Below, piece by piece: positions 1-8,470 of a stretch of 64,000 bases of DNA. Below the pieces are notes generated by a model, which worked only from the letters and a program-made list of their open reading frames with translations, had not been told where the DNA came from and searched no databases. Source of the stretch: Rhodospirillaceae bacterium. Its GTDB lineage: Bacteria; Pseudomonadota; Alphaproteobacteria; UBA8366; Aestuariispiraceae. Numbering within the stretch: the stretch's first letter is position 1; each line of letters starts with the position of its first letter. The stretch is from positions 44,413-108,412 of the forward strand of contig PAQY01000002.1 in assembly GCA_002709955.1 (NCBI GenBank), given 5' to 3'. The translations under genes were made by a program, and so were the position numbers.

Positions 1-120
1 GACCTCGCCCATATCCGGCCCGCGATGCCACATAGCCTGAGCCATCGCCTGTCCGGTTTCGGTCAGTCGGGCATGGGAGGTTTCTTTCTTAAGATCAATC
101 AGACCTGTTATACCGCACAT
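1..120 (-). CDS. asnB: Asparagine synthetase (glutamine-hydrolysing), N-terminal fragment
   Basis: An open frame runs off the left edge of the window and encodes the first 40 residues of a class II glutamine amidotransferase. Translation begins MCGITGLIDL, and HRGPDMGEV follows near residue 33. In asparagine synthetase Cys2 becomes the N-terminal nucleophile after removal of Met1, and HRGPD is the conserved glutaminase motif, so the start at 120 is fixed by family structure. There is no good Shine-Dalgarno upstream. The ATP-dependent synthetase domain lies outside the window, so asparagine synthetase is favoured over other MCGI-type amidotransferases without being proven. It sits 60 bp downstream of the 160-residue gene on the same strand and may be co-transcribed with it. 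Confidence 0.8.
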   Translation of the reverse strand, partial: MCGITGLIDLKKETSHARLTETGQAMAQAMWHRGPDMGEV

Positions 121-180
121 GGGGGCACGATAGAGTGCTGCGCACCATTCGTCACGTCCAGAGCGATGCTGGGAATGTGA

Positions 181-663
181 CTATATTTCGTCTTCGAAAG
201 CGTCGATCAAGTCCCACAGATCTTTGAGATTTTGCGGTAAGTCATTTATATCGCTGTCTCCAACCTCGACAATTTTTCCCATAATTCCAGGTAAATGCTT
301 GCCAATGGTCGTTGCGGTACCAGCAAGTTTCGGGACTAGGAGGTTATCTTTCGCCTCTTCAGCCGTTTTCTTTGCCGTCTGCAGTGCTTCTGTCGAAACA
401 CCCAATGCCTTTGCGCGTTCATTCAATACAAAGGCCGCTTGTGCCGCCATCGCATCGTCAAAGACATCCAGTGCCCCGGCAACTTTCACATACCAAGTTT
501 GATCACGCGGATGGAGCTTTTGTAATCTCCTAAAGTGTTTTCTCAACTCAATGTCGGACATGGGGGATGTTCCAGCGGACGCAACAACTTCTCTTGCAAT
601 AACCACCAAGACCCGCAGAGAGGACTGCAGCGTTGCGAGTAACGCATCATTGTTTTCTGACAT
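181..663 (-). CDS. Hypothetical cytoplasmic protein, 160 aa
   Basis: No family is recognised. The protein is predicted soluble: there is no signal peptide or clear membrane span, only a mildly hydrophobic stretch near residues 110-130. It is mainly helical, with an N-terminal helix (about 5-30), a basic segment with RKHFRRLQKLHPRD near 40-54, an Ala/Lys-rich helix (about 70-105) and an acidic C-terminus. The start is 13 bp after the stop of the upstream lipoprotein gene, with AGGAGG-type sequence just ahead of the ATG, so the two are probably one transcription unit. The pairing of a lipoprotein with a small soluble partner hints at a shared function, but nothing in the sequence names it. Confidence 0.7.
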   Translation of the reverse strand: MSENNDALLATLQSSLRVLVVIAREVVASAGTSPMSDIELRKHFRRLQKLHPRDQTWYVKVAGALDVFDDAMAAQAAFVLNERAKALGVSTEALQTAKKTAEEAKDNLLVPKLAGTATTIGKHLPGIMGKIVEVGDSDINDLPQNLKDLWDLIDAFEDEI

Positions 664-676
664 GATCGCTTCCTCC

Positions 677-1693
677 TTATGAGCCGGTGCCGCACGCTAT
701 TGGGATAGGCCTGCTGTAAAGCCAGGGAACAGGGCCATCGGCAACTTCCTGAGACAACAGCGCGTGTTCCGCGGCCCATTTTTTCCAGAGTGTTCCCAAT
801 TTCGGAAAATTGTTTCGCCGCGCCTCTGCCCAAGCCTGCAAGTCCGTTATCGTTTTCAGATAAGCTTCATATTGGGTAATATATGTATTGTAGGTCGCAA
901 GTGCGTTTTCCGCATCTTCCGGGCTGCGTGGTTGGATATTCTGTGCGTTTTGATCTTCTCGCCATTTCTGACATAGCGCGGCTGTTGGCGTTAAGGAGCA
1001 GATTGCATCCTTTTGCAGATCAGATTGGACATCCGATTTCAGCAAAGTGTTCTCGATCCACGTATTGTAAATCTCGCCCGCTTCGCAGGATAAAATCGCC
1101 TCCCCCTTGCTCTCCACAGCATTTACGTATTGATTGTAAAAATCGCCTGCTGAAAAGTATTGGTCAGCAGCTTCTGCCGCACAGGAAACGATCGGCTGGG
1201 ATGCGCGTAAAGTTTTGTCCAGGGCATGATAGACTTCCGCTTTTCCCAGTTCATTCGTTGCCCGCTCAATCGCTTTGCCGGCCCCCGCGATGGCTGCCGC
1301 CGGTGGAAATAAGGGGGTGATTGCCGTGCCGATTGTAACAACAGAATCCGCCAGCGCCTTTGAATGTTCGGCTGTATCGTCATTGGCCCGGGTCAGAATG
1401 ACCAATTGCTCTGAATAGCCGACAGCAGATTTTGCGAATTTCTGATAGTCATCGATAAATTTCGAGGCTTTAGCAATTTCAGCTATAGACGATATTTCGG
1501 CACAACGGCCCTCTTCTTTGCCCTTGGTCAATACCTTCTCTAAGTCTTTGAATTTTGTTTTCAGCGCGATGGTCTCTGCCTCGCTGGCAGCGCCCAGCGT
1601 TTGCGTGGCGGATTCGAATTTAGCGATGTCGGGTGTCGAACAGGCACCCAATAGCATGGTGCTTACAAATACCAGGGTCAGTTTTCTGTTCAT
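677..1693 (-). CDS. Hypothetical lipoprotein, 338 aa
   Basis: This is a predicted lipoprotein of unknown function. It begins MNRKLTLVFVSTMLLGACST: positively charged residues, a hydrophobic core and the lipobox LGAC, with lipidated Cys18 and Ser at +2, which favours outer-membrane sorting. The mature part is largely helical, Ala/Glu/Lys-rich and heptad-like, with one more hydrophobic stretch near residues 118-145. Six cysteines besides Cys18 are spread through the chain and could form disulfides in the periplasm. It is first in a probable operon with the 160-residue gene and then asparagine synthetase. The 377-bp AT-rich region upstream should hold its promoter. No homologous family is recognised. 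Confidence 0.75.
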   Translation of the reverse strand: MNRKLTLVFVSTMLLGACSTPDIAKFESATQTLGAASEAETIALKTKFKDLEKVLTKGKEEGRCAEISSIAEIAKASKFIDDYQKFAKSAVGYSEQLVILTRANDDTAEHSKALADSVVTIGTAITPLFPPAAAIAGAGKAIERATNELGKAEVYHALDKTLRASQPIVSCAAEAADQYFSAGDFYNQYVNAVESKGEAILSCEAGEIYNTWIENTLLKSDVQSDLQKDAICSLTPTAALCQKWREDQNAQNIQPRSPEDAENALATYNTYITQYEAYLKTITDLQAWAEARRNNFPKLGTLWKKWAAEHALLSQEVADGPVPWLYSRPIPIACGTGS

Positions 1694-2070
1694 GTGCCAT
1701 CTCCCTTAATATTCATTGTGGGGTATTTATAATTTTTTGCAATTAAAAATTACATCGTGATACTTGAATTTTATATGAACAATGAACCTATGGTACTGGC
1801 GTGATAGAGCGTCTTTTTTGCTCGGCTGGCTTTCAGGATGCGACCTTATGTCGTGGTCAGTATTAATTAATTTAAAATCAATAAGTTAAGAATAATCGTC
1901 AGCAAAATTTGCAATGGATAAAAAGGTACCATTCTTTACAGCAGGCATGACCGGGTCTAGGCATTTGATGCGAATGGTTCGCAGTTTCATGTTTGCCTAC
2001 ACCACTGTCACGGGGAGCATGTCGGCTTCTGACCCTCACTCCCTGCGGGAAAAATAGAGGATTCTAGCAG
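1694..2070. other. AT-rich divergent intergenic region
   Basis: This gene-free stretch separates the leftward lipoprotein gene from the rightward cupredoxin/FTR1 genes and must hold both promoters. It is clearly more AT-rich than its surroundings, especially 1720-1780 and 1858-1900. A short dyad, GCAAA-A-TTTGC at 1912-1922, lies upstream of the iron genes and could be part of an iron-regulator site. It does not clearly match the Fur, RirA or Irr consensus, so no operator is claimed. Confidence 0.4.
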
Positions 2071-2427
2071 ATGAAAATTCAATCAGTCCTGATGACTGCA
2101 ACGCTGGTCCTTAGCGCCCTTTTCTCCATCGCCAATGGCTCTTCGGATGCCCTGGCCGAAGACGCGCGGATCATTAAGGTGGAGATCCAGGATCACACAT
2201 TCACACCCGACCGAATTGAGGTCGCGGCCGGTGAGACCTTTATTCTGGAAGTATCCAACAGAGATCCCTTGCCCGAAGAGTTTGAAAGCATGGCCCTGCA
2301 TATCGAAAAGGTCATCGCCGGTCATACCGACGGGAAAATTCGCATCAACGGCCTGGAAGCAGGTGAATACGCCTTTATCGGGGAATTTCATGCCGATCAG
2401 GCGAATGGTGTGATCGTCGTTAAATAA
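2071..2427 (+). CDS. Periplasmic cupredoxin-fold protein (EfeO-type)
   Basis: This small secreted protein of 118 aa has a signal peptide (residues 1-29, cleavage near DALA-ED) and one beta-sandwich domain. The segments TPDRIEVAAGETFILEVSN and EEFESMALHIEKVI match the cupredoxin domain fused to or paired with FTR1/EfeU iron permeases. The mature chain has no cysteine, so it cannot form a type-1 blue copper centre. Acidic residues of the EEFES segment and nearby His are the likely metal ligands, as in EfeO N-terminal domains. The FTR1 permease follows after 20 bp in the same operon. The inferred role is to bind or oxidise Fe(II), or to hand iron to the permease. Confidence 0.85.
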   Translation: MKIQSVLMTATLVLSALFSIANGSSDALAEDARIIKVEIQDHTFTPDRIEVAAGETFILEVSNRDPLPEEFESMALHIEKVIAGHTDGKIRINGLEAGEYAFIGEFHADQANGVIVVK

Positions 2428-2447
2428 CAGCGTGTTGGAGACCTGAC

Positions 2448-3269
2448 ATGATAGCAGCCCTGATCATCGTCTTCCGGGAAGTCCTGGAAGCGGCCCTGGT
2501 CATCAGCATTGTTCTGTCATCGACCCGCGGCCTGCCCGGTGTGGGGCGTTGGGTCAGTGCAGGCATTGCCGCAGGGGTGGTTGGGGCTGCAATCGTCGCC
2601 CAATTCGCGGGGGTGATTTCCGATACGCTGAATGGCTATGGTCAGGAAATCTTTAATGCCTGTGTTCTGTTGCTGGCGGTGGCCATGCTGGCCTGGCATA
2701 CGATCTGGATGTCGACCCATGGCCGCCAGATGGTCACTGAATTGCGCTCTGTTGGGGATACTGTGCGCAGTGGCGGGCGACCACTCTATGCGCTGGCGCT
2801 TGTGGTCGGGTTGGCGGTTTTGCGGGAAGGGTCCGAAGTCGTGCTGTTCCTGTATGGTCTGGCGGCATCTGATGGGGGTTTTGGCCCCGCAATCCTGGGC
2901 GGATCGGCTGGGTTGGCGCTGGGCGTTGTGGTCGGTGCGGTGCTGTATCTGGGCCTGCTGCGGATCCCGACCGGCAAGATATTCAGTATCACGAACTGGA
3001 TGATTATTCTGCTGGCCGCTGGCATGGCGGCACAGGCGATGAATTTTCTGGCTGCGGCTGGTTTTGTCACCCTGGGCCCGACCCTGTGGGACAGTTCATT
3101 CCTGCTGAGTGAGAGCAGTATTCTGGGGAAAATACTGCATACGCTGATCGGGTATATTGAACGCCCGACCGTGCTGCATCTTATCGTCTATATCGGCACG
3201 ATCGGGCTGATCACCGGGACAACGCGGCTGGTATCGAACAGCCAACAGAAGAAGCCGGTATCAGGTTAA
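2448..3269 (+). CDS. FTR1 family iron permease
   Basis: Inner-membrane high-affinity iron permease of 273 aa with about seven hydrophobic segments. Both signature REXXE motifs are present: REVLE at residues 10-14 in the first helix and REGSE at 126-130 in a central helix. In yeast Ftr1p and bacterial EfeU these motifs bind and carry iron. The gene lies 20 bp downstream of the cupredoxin gene. There is no EfeB (DyP peroxidase) and no multicopper oxidase nearby, so this is a two-component version. The stop overlaps the stop of the convergent putR gene by a few bases. Confidence 0.92.
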   Translation: MIAALIIVFREVLEAALVISIVLSSTRGLPGVGRWVSAGIAAGVVGAAIVAQFAGVISDTLNGYGQEIFNACVLLLAVAMLAWHTIWMSTHGRQMVTELRSVGDTVRSGGRPLYALALVVGLAVLREGSEVVLFLYGLAASDGGFGPAILGGSAGLALGVVVGAVLYLGLLRIPTGKIFSITNWMIILLAAGMAAQAMNFLAAAGFVTLGPTLWDSSFLLSESSILGKILHTLIGYIERPTVLHLIVYIGTIGLITGTTRLVSNSQQKKPVSG

Positions 3270-3739
3270 ACCGGAACCGCATCGCCTTCTTTCACGGTTT
3301 CCATCGCGACATAGGTTGCGGTGGAAATCACGCCGGGCAGGGGGTTGATCACGTCGCCCAGAAAGTGACGGAAACTTTCCATATCCCTGGTGCGAACCTT
3401 CAACAGATAATCAAACCCGCCAGCGACCATGTGGCATTCCGCGATACCCGGTTCTTGCTGTACGGCCTGTTTGAAATGTTCAAATATGTCGCTGGTCGTG
3501 CGGTCCAGGGTGATTTGAACGAAGACGGTCAGCCCAGCCTCCAGCTTTGACGGGGACAGGCGGGCGGCATATCCGGTGATATAGCCGCTTTTTTCCAGCC
3601 GCCGCACCCGCTCCAGGCACGGCGTGGGGGACAGGTTCACCAACCGCGCCAGATCAACATTGCTCAGCCGCCCATTGGCCTGTAGCTGCCGCAAAATGTT
3701 GCGATCAATTTTGTCCAGACTGCGTGTTGTCTCTGTCAT
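3266..3739 (-). CDS. putR: Lrp/AsnC family regulator, probable PutR
   Basis: Transcription factor of 157 aa with an N-terminal winged helix (DRNILRQLQANGRLSNVDLARLVNLSPTPCLERVRRLE, about residues 12-46) and a C-terminal RAM/AsnC ligand domain containing the typical GGFDYLL segment. It is divergent from putA, the classic arrangement of alphaproteobacterial PutR, which activates putA when proline is present. That assignment rests on position. The ATG at 3739 is preferred to an upstream GTG at 3754, because AAAGA lies at a suitable distance only for the ATG. The roughly 125-bp gap to putA should contain the operator. Confidence 0.85.
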   Translation of the reverse strand: MTETTRSLDKIDRNILRQLQANGRLSNVDLARLVNLSPTPCLERVRRLEKSGYITGYAARLSPSKLEAGLTVFVQITLDRTTSDIFEHFKQAVQQEPGIAECHMVAGGFDYLLKVRTRDMESFRHFLGDVINPLPGVISTATYVAMETVKEGDAVPV

Positions 3740-3865
3740 TGCAGAATCTTTCACTATGAAATCTGGGTTTAGCTATAAGATATATCGTCAAAACCCCTAA
3801 AACAGAAGCACATTTGGCTGGGTTTGTTTTACTGTTTCGGCTCCATTCGATCAAGGGAGACGACC

Positions 3866-6800
3866 ATGCTGCTGACCGACAAACAAGCCGACCGTTATCA
3901 CTCTCACGGTGCCCTGCGCCAGGCGGTGCGCGACGCCTATCGCATGGATGAGGAGGCTTGTCTGACGGAGCGTTTGGGTCAGGCAAAGCTGGAAGCCGCC
4001 GCCCGCGACCGGATTGAAGAGCGCGCGCGCCAATTGGTTGTCGAAGTGCGCAAGGACCGGGTCAAGTCATCAGGCATTGACGCCTTCATGCATGAATATG
4101 AATTGTCGTCGCGGGAAGGCGTCGTGTTGATGTGCATGGCCGAAGCCCTGTTGCGCATTCCCGATGATGAAACCGCTGATGCCCTGATCAAGGATAAGAT
4201 CGGGGGCGCGAATTGGGAATCCCATCTGGGTCATTCTGAAAGCTGGTTTGTGAATGCGTCTACCTGGGCCCTGATGCTGACCGGGCGCATCGTCGGAGAT
4301 GATGGCAAGTCTGCAGAGCAGGACTGGCGCGGTACAATGCGCAAACTGGTCCAGCGGTCAGGGGAACCCGTCATCCGCAAGGCAGTCAATCAGGCGATGC
4401 GCGTCATGGGGCGGCAATTCGTGATGGGCCGCAAGATTGAGGAAGCCCTGGATCGTGCCAAGGGAAATGAAAGCAAGGGCTATCGCTATTCCTATGACAT
4501 GCTGGGCGAAGCGGCCCGCACGATGGCAGATGCCGACCGCTATTTTAAGGCCTATAGCACAGCGATTGAGAAAATCGGCAAGGCCGCGAAAGGGCGGGGC
4601 GTTATTGAGGCTCCAGGGATCTCTGTAAAGCTGTCGGCCTTGCATCCCCGCTATGAATTCGGTCAGGAAGACCGCACCCTGGATGAACTGATTCCCCGCT
4701 TGCTGGACCTGTGCCGCAAGGCGAAGGAATACGATATCGGCCTGTGTATCGACGCGGAAGAATGTGATCGTCTGGACCTGTCGATGGAAGCGATTGAGGC
4801 GGCGGCAACCGATCCGTCCCTGGCGGGTTGGAATGGTCTTGGGCTTGCGGTTCAGGCCTATCAGAAACGCGCCTATCCCTTTATCAAATGGCTGGCTGCT
4901 GTCGCCAAAAAGGGTCAGCGCCGCATGATGGTGCGCCTGGTCAAAGGGGCCTATTGGGATACAGAAGTCAAACGCGCCCAGGAATTGGGGATGAGCGACT
5001 ATCCGGTCTTTACCCGCAAGGTATCCACCGACGTGTCCTATCTTGCCTGCGCCCGGCTGTTGTTGACTGAACAGGAAGCCTTCTATCCCTGTTTTGCGAC
5101 GCATAACGCCCATACGCTGTCCGCCATTGCCGAAATGGCGGGCAACCGCAGCGATTTTGAATATCAGCGCCTGCATGGCATGGGCGATGCCCTGTATGAT
5201 CAGGTGGTCAGCAAGGCAGGCAAGGGGGGCTATCCAGTGCGCATTTATGCGCCGGTAGGCAGTCATGAAGACCTGCTGGCCTATCTGGTGCGCCGTCTGT
5301 TGGAAAACGGGGCGAATACCAGCTTCGTCAACCGCATTGTCGATGAACAGATGCCGATTGCAGAAATTGTTGCCGACCCCTTGCGGGAGGCGGAGCGGTT
5401 AAGCCCGGTGCGTCATGCACAAATTCCAATGCCCGAAAACCTGTTCGGTCCCGGTCGGCGTAATTCCGAAGGCTATGATATCACAGACATTCCAACCCTG
5501 TTGAAACTGCGTGACGGAATGGCTTTGGCACAGCAGGAGTCCTGGTCTGCCGCGCCCCTGGTGGGCGGGGTTCCGGTCAAGGGGAAAGCCCAAGCAGTCT
5601 ATAATCCCGCTGACAGCAGCCAGCGCATCGGGGAGGTGGTTGATACCACAACCGATACGGCGCGCGATGCGTTTGAACGGGCATTACGGGCACAATCATT
5701 ATGGGATGACACGCCAGCAGGCGCACGGGCAGATGCCCTGGAAAAGGCCGCTGATTTATATGAGAAGCATGCTGCCCGCCTGATGGCGATTGTTATGCGT
5801 GAGGCTGGCAAAACCCTGAATGATGCAATTGCGGAATTGCGGGAGGCTGTGGACTTCCTGCGCTATTATGCGGTGCGCGCCCGTATGGAGTTTTCTGAGC
5901 CAGAGGCCCTGCCTGGACCAACGGGAGAGATTGATGAGATATCGCTGCATGGCCGTGGTGTCTTTCTGTGCATCTCCCCCTGGAATTTTCCGCTGGCCAT
6001 TTTCACCGGTCAGGTCTCTGCGGCCTTGGCGGCAGGAAATGCGGTGCTGGCCAAGCCTGCGGAACAGACGCCCCTGATCGCCTATGAGGCGGTGAAGCTG
6101 TTGCATGCGGCAGGCGTCCCTGTGGATGCGCTGCATCTTCTGCCCGGTGATGGGCCGACGATTGGAAATGCCATATTGTCCGATCTGCGTTTGGGCGGTG
6201 TGGCTTTCACTGGGTCTACGGCGACAGCTCGGTTGATCAATCGGACGCTGGCGGAGCGCGATGGCCCGATCATTCCGCTGATTGCAGAAACCGGTGGGCA
6301 GAATGCGATGATCGTCGACAGTTCGGCGCTGCCCGAACAGGTGACGCGCGATGTCGTTATCTCCTCCTTCCAAAGTGCTGGCCAGCGGTGTTCGGCCCTG
6401 CGGGTTCTCTATATTCAGGAAGATGTGGCCGATAAGCAGATCGCCATGATCGCCGGGGCCATGAAGGAATTACGGGTGGGCGACCCGGCCTGGCTGTCCA
6501 CCGATCTTGGTCCCGTAATTGATGGAGAGGCGCGGTCTAATCTGAATGCCCATATCGCCGAATTGAACAAATCGAAATCGGCGAAGAAAGTCGGTGAAAC
6601 GCCGATGGGGCCGCATTGCGACAAGGGCACCTTCGTCGCCCCGATTGCCTTTGAAATTCCAGGAATAGAGATGTTGGACCAAGAGCATTTTGGACCGATC
6701 CTGCATATCGTGCGCTATAAGTCGTCACAGTTGGATGCGGTAGTTGATGCAATCAATGGGACAGGGTTTGGCCTGACATGTGCCATTCACAGCCGGATTG

Positions 6801-7033
6801 ATGAGACGATCGGCCGGGTTCTTAAACGCTTGAAAGTTGGCAACGCCTATGTGAATCGCAATCAGATTGGCGCTATTGTTGGGGTTCAGCCGTTCGGGGG
6901 TGAGGGATTAAGCGGTACAGGACCCAAGGCAGGGGGCCCAAGATACTTGCATCGTTTTGCTTGCGAACGCACGGTGTCTGTTGATACCACGGCGGCCGGT
7001 GGCAATGCGTCCTTGATGACCTTGGAGGCCTGA
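3866..7033 (+). CDS. putA: Bifunctional proline dehydrogenase/P5C dehydrogenase PutA
   Basis: Two-step proline catabolism: FAD-dependent oxidation of proline to pyrroline-5-carboxylate, then NAD-dependent oxidation of the semialdehyde to glutamate, with internal channelling. The protein is 1055 aa. The proline dehydrogenase barrel covers about residues 170-470 (PGISVKLSALHPRYE, RLVKGAYWD). The aldehyde dehydrogenase domain covers about 545-1025, with SPWNFPLAIF, general base Glu808 (ETGGQNAMIV) and nucleophile Cys842 (SAGQRCSAL). There is no N-terminal ribbon-helix-helix domain, so it is the non-regulatory short type, consistent with the divergent Lrp regulator. The ATG at 3866 follows AGGGAGA at 3854-3860. 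An in-frame ATG at 3824 lacks such a site. Confidence 0.96.
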   Translation: MLLTDKQADRYHSHGALRQAVRDAYRMDEEACLTERLGQAKLEAAARDRIEERARQLVVEVRKDRVKSSGIDAFMHEYELSSREGVVLMCMAEALLRIPDDETADALIKDKIGGANWESHLGHSESWFVNASTWALMLTGRIVGDDGKSAEQDWRGTMRKLVQRSGEPVIRKAVNQAMRVMGRQFVMGRKIEEALDRAKGNESKGYRYSYDMLGEAARTMADADRYFKAYSTAIEKIGKAAKGRGVIEAPGISVKLSALHPRYEFGQEDRTLDELIPRLLDLCRKAKEYDIGLCIDAEECDRLDLSMEAIEAAATDPSLAGWNGLGLAVQAYQKRAYPFIKWLAAVAKKGQRRMMVRLVKGAYWDTEVKRAQELGMSDYPVFTRKVSTDVSYLACARLLLTEQEAFYPCFATHNAHTLSAIAEMAGNRSDFEYQRLHGMGDALYDQVVSKAGKGGYPVRIYAPVGSHEDLLAYLVRRLLENGANTSFVNRIVDEQMPIAEIVADPLREAERLSPVRHAQIPMPENLFGPGRRNSEGYDITDIPTLLKLRDGMALAQQESWSAAPLVGGVPVKGKAQAVYNPADSSQRIGEVVDTTTDTARDAFERALRAQSLWDDTPAGARADALEKAADLYEKHAARLMAIVMREAGKTLNDAIAELREAVDFLRYYAVRARMEFSEPEALPGPTGEIDEISLHGRGVFLCISPWNFPLAIFTGQVSAALAAGNAVLAKPAEQTPLIAYEAVKLLHAAGVPVDALHLLPGDGPTIGNAILSDLRLGGVAFTGSTATARLINRTLAERDGPIIPLIAETGGQNAMIVDSSALPEQVTRDVVISSFQSAGQRCSALRVLYIQEDVADKQIAMIAGAMKELRVGDPAWLSTDLGPVIDGEARSNLNAHIAELNKSKSAKKVGETPMGPHCDKGTFVAPIAFEIPGIEMLDQEHFGPILHIVRYKSSQLDAVVDAINGTGFGLTCAIHSRIDETIGRVLKRLKVGNAYVNRNQIGAIVGVQPFGGEGLSGTGPKAGGPRYLHRFACERTVSVDTTAAGGNASLMTLEA

Positions 7034-7069
7034 GCCAGTCGATTTATGTAAAATGGATGGGCGGGATTC

Positions 7070-8290
7070 GTGTTCAGGGTTTTGGTTGTTGTGGTATTGC
7101 TGTGTCTGGGAACTGGGACTGCCGTGGCGCAGTCCCTTTTGCCTGCAAATGACTCCCCTTCTGGCGGACCTATACCGGCGGATCCAATGGCCCCCCCGGC
7201 CGGTTTATCTGAAGATACCCGCGCGGCGTATGAGCGTGGACGCCTGATCTTCAATGGTCACTTCCGACCCTCGGGAACCCAGGGGCCAGACGATCTGGTC
7301 GGACTGGGGCCCCTGTATAATCGGATATCCTGTGCGTCCTGCCACAATGCAGGAGGGCGCGGCTTCCCACCTGAAGGGCCGGGGGACAATTTTCTGACCG
7401 CATTGGTTCGGATCGGAATTGTGGATGCGGTGGGGACCGTCACGCCCCATCCCCTGTTTGGGACCCAGATACAGGATCGCGCCGTCCCCGGTTTAGAGCC
7501 AGAGGCGACAGTGTCCTTAAACTGGGATATACAGCCTGGTGAATATCCAGACGGTCAGTCCTTTGAACTCAGAAAGCCAGTGCTGGATATCCAGCCTGAT
7601 CCCGGCGTTTTGGCGCAATGGTCCATCCGGGTTGCCCAGCCTATTCGCGGGATAGGATTGCTGGAACCTATGATCTTGCCCAAGGACAGTTTCGGGCGGT
7701 TTGGCTGGAAGGCGACCGAACCAACGATTGTCATGCAGAATGCCGCAGCCCTGTCGCAGGATATGGGGATAACCAGTGTTTTTCACCAAACGCCGATCTG
7801 TCCAAAAGGGCAGACTGATTGCGGGGGCGGGGCTAGGGAGATATCAGGCGTATCCTTGGGGGAACTGACCCTGTTTACGAAATTGTTGCCACCCCCTGCC
7901 AGCACGGATGTGCAAGATACGAAAGGCGAATACCTGTTCCACCTTGTAGGATGCGCGTCCTGCCATATTCCAGAACTGCCCTCACGTGCTGGGCCTGAAC
8001 CGGTGCGCGCTTATACCGATTTATCCCTGCATGATATGGGGCCTGGGCTGGATGATGGGCTGCCAGAGGGGGGGGCGAAAAGCTTTGAATGGCGGACACC
8101 ACCCCTGTGGGGATTGGGTGACATATTGGAAAAGAATCCATCTGCCCCGCTTCTGCATGATGGTCGCGCGCGCGGGGCGGAAGAAGCGATCCTGTGGCAT
8201 GGCGGGGAAGCCTTGAAACCCAGAAATGATTTTATGGCCCTGTCACAGGAAGACCGCAGCCATCTTTTGGAATTTCTAAGCGGACTTTAG
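7070..8290 (+). CDS. Di-heme oxidoreductase family protein (DUF1111), periplasmic
   Basis: Secreted c-type cytochrome of 406 aa. Residues 1-20 form a signal peptide, and two heme-c attachment motifs read CASCH at 88-92 and 295-299. The layout, with NRISCASCHNAGGRG and VGCASCHIPEL separated by a beta-rich middle, matches the di-haem oxidoreductase/thiol oxidoreductase family, distantly related to MauG and cytochrome c peroxidases. The substrate is unknown. Translation begins with GTG at 7070 behind a GGATGGGCGGG purine run. It follows putA by 36 bp and precedes the iron transporter. Periplasmic hemes beside iron uptake genes may reflect iron-dependent redox chemistry, but that link is inferred from position only. 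Confidence 0.88.
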   Translation: MFRVLVVVVLLCLGTGTAVAQSLLPANDSPSGGPIPADPMAPPAGLSEDTRAAYERGRLIFNGHFRPSGTQGPDDLVGLGPLYNRISCASCHNAGGRGFPPEGPGDNFLTALVRIGIVDAVGTVTPHPLFGTQIQDRAVPGLEPEATVSLNWDIQPGEYPDGQSFELRKPVLDIQPDPGVLAQWSIRVAQPIRGIGLLEPMILPKDSFGRFGWKATEPTIVMQNAAALSQDMGITSVFHQTPICPKGQTDCGGGAREISGVSLGELTLFTKLLPPPASTDVQDTKGEYLFHLVGCASCHIPELPSRAGPEPVRAYTDLSLHDMGPGLDDGLPEGGAKSFEWRTPPLWGLGDILEKNPSAPLLHDGRARGAEEAILWHGGEALKPRNDFMALSQEDRSHLLEFLSGL

Positions 8291-8353
8291 TGTCAAATTC
8301 GGAAAAACGATATTAAGAATGACTTGCAAGAAATCCCTGTAATCTTTATAAGC

Positions 8354-8411
8354 CGCATATGAATATGCGACGCAGTCTCAGTTTGGCGCACAGCGACTGA
8401 GACGATGCGTC
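8354..8411 (+). promoter_or_regulatory. Two adjacent palindromes upstream of the iron ABC transporter
   Basis: First, CGCATAT (8354-8360) and ATATGCG (8363-8369) form a perfect 7-2-7 dyad. Second, GACGCA+GTCTCAG (8369-8381) is mirrored by CTGAGAC+GA+TGCGTC (8397-8411). That gives 13-bp arms perfect except for a 2-base insertion, around a 15-base loop. They lie 60-117 bp before the binding-protein start, so they could be operators for an iron regulator or a 5' leader hairpin. Neither matches a Fur, Irr or RirA consensus that I can state with confidence. Confidence 0.5.
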
Positions 8412-8470
8412 CCAGTCGGTACCCGCACGGATTTGGGTGAGACACAACGCAAGGGAAAGGAATGCTTTCA

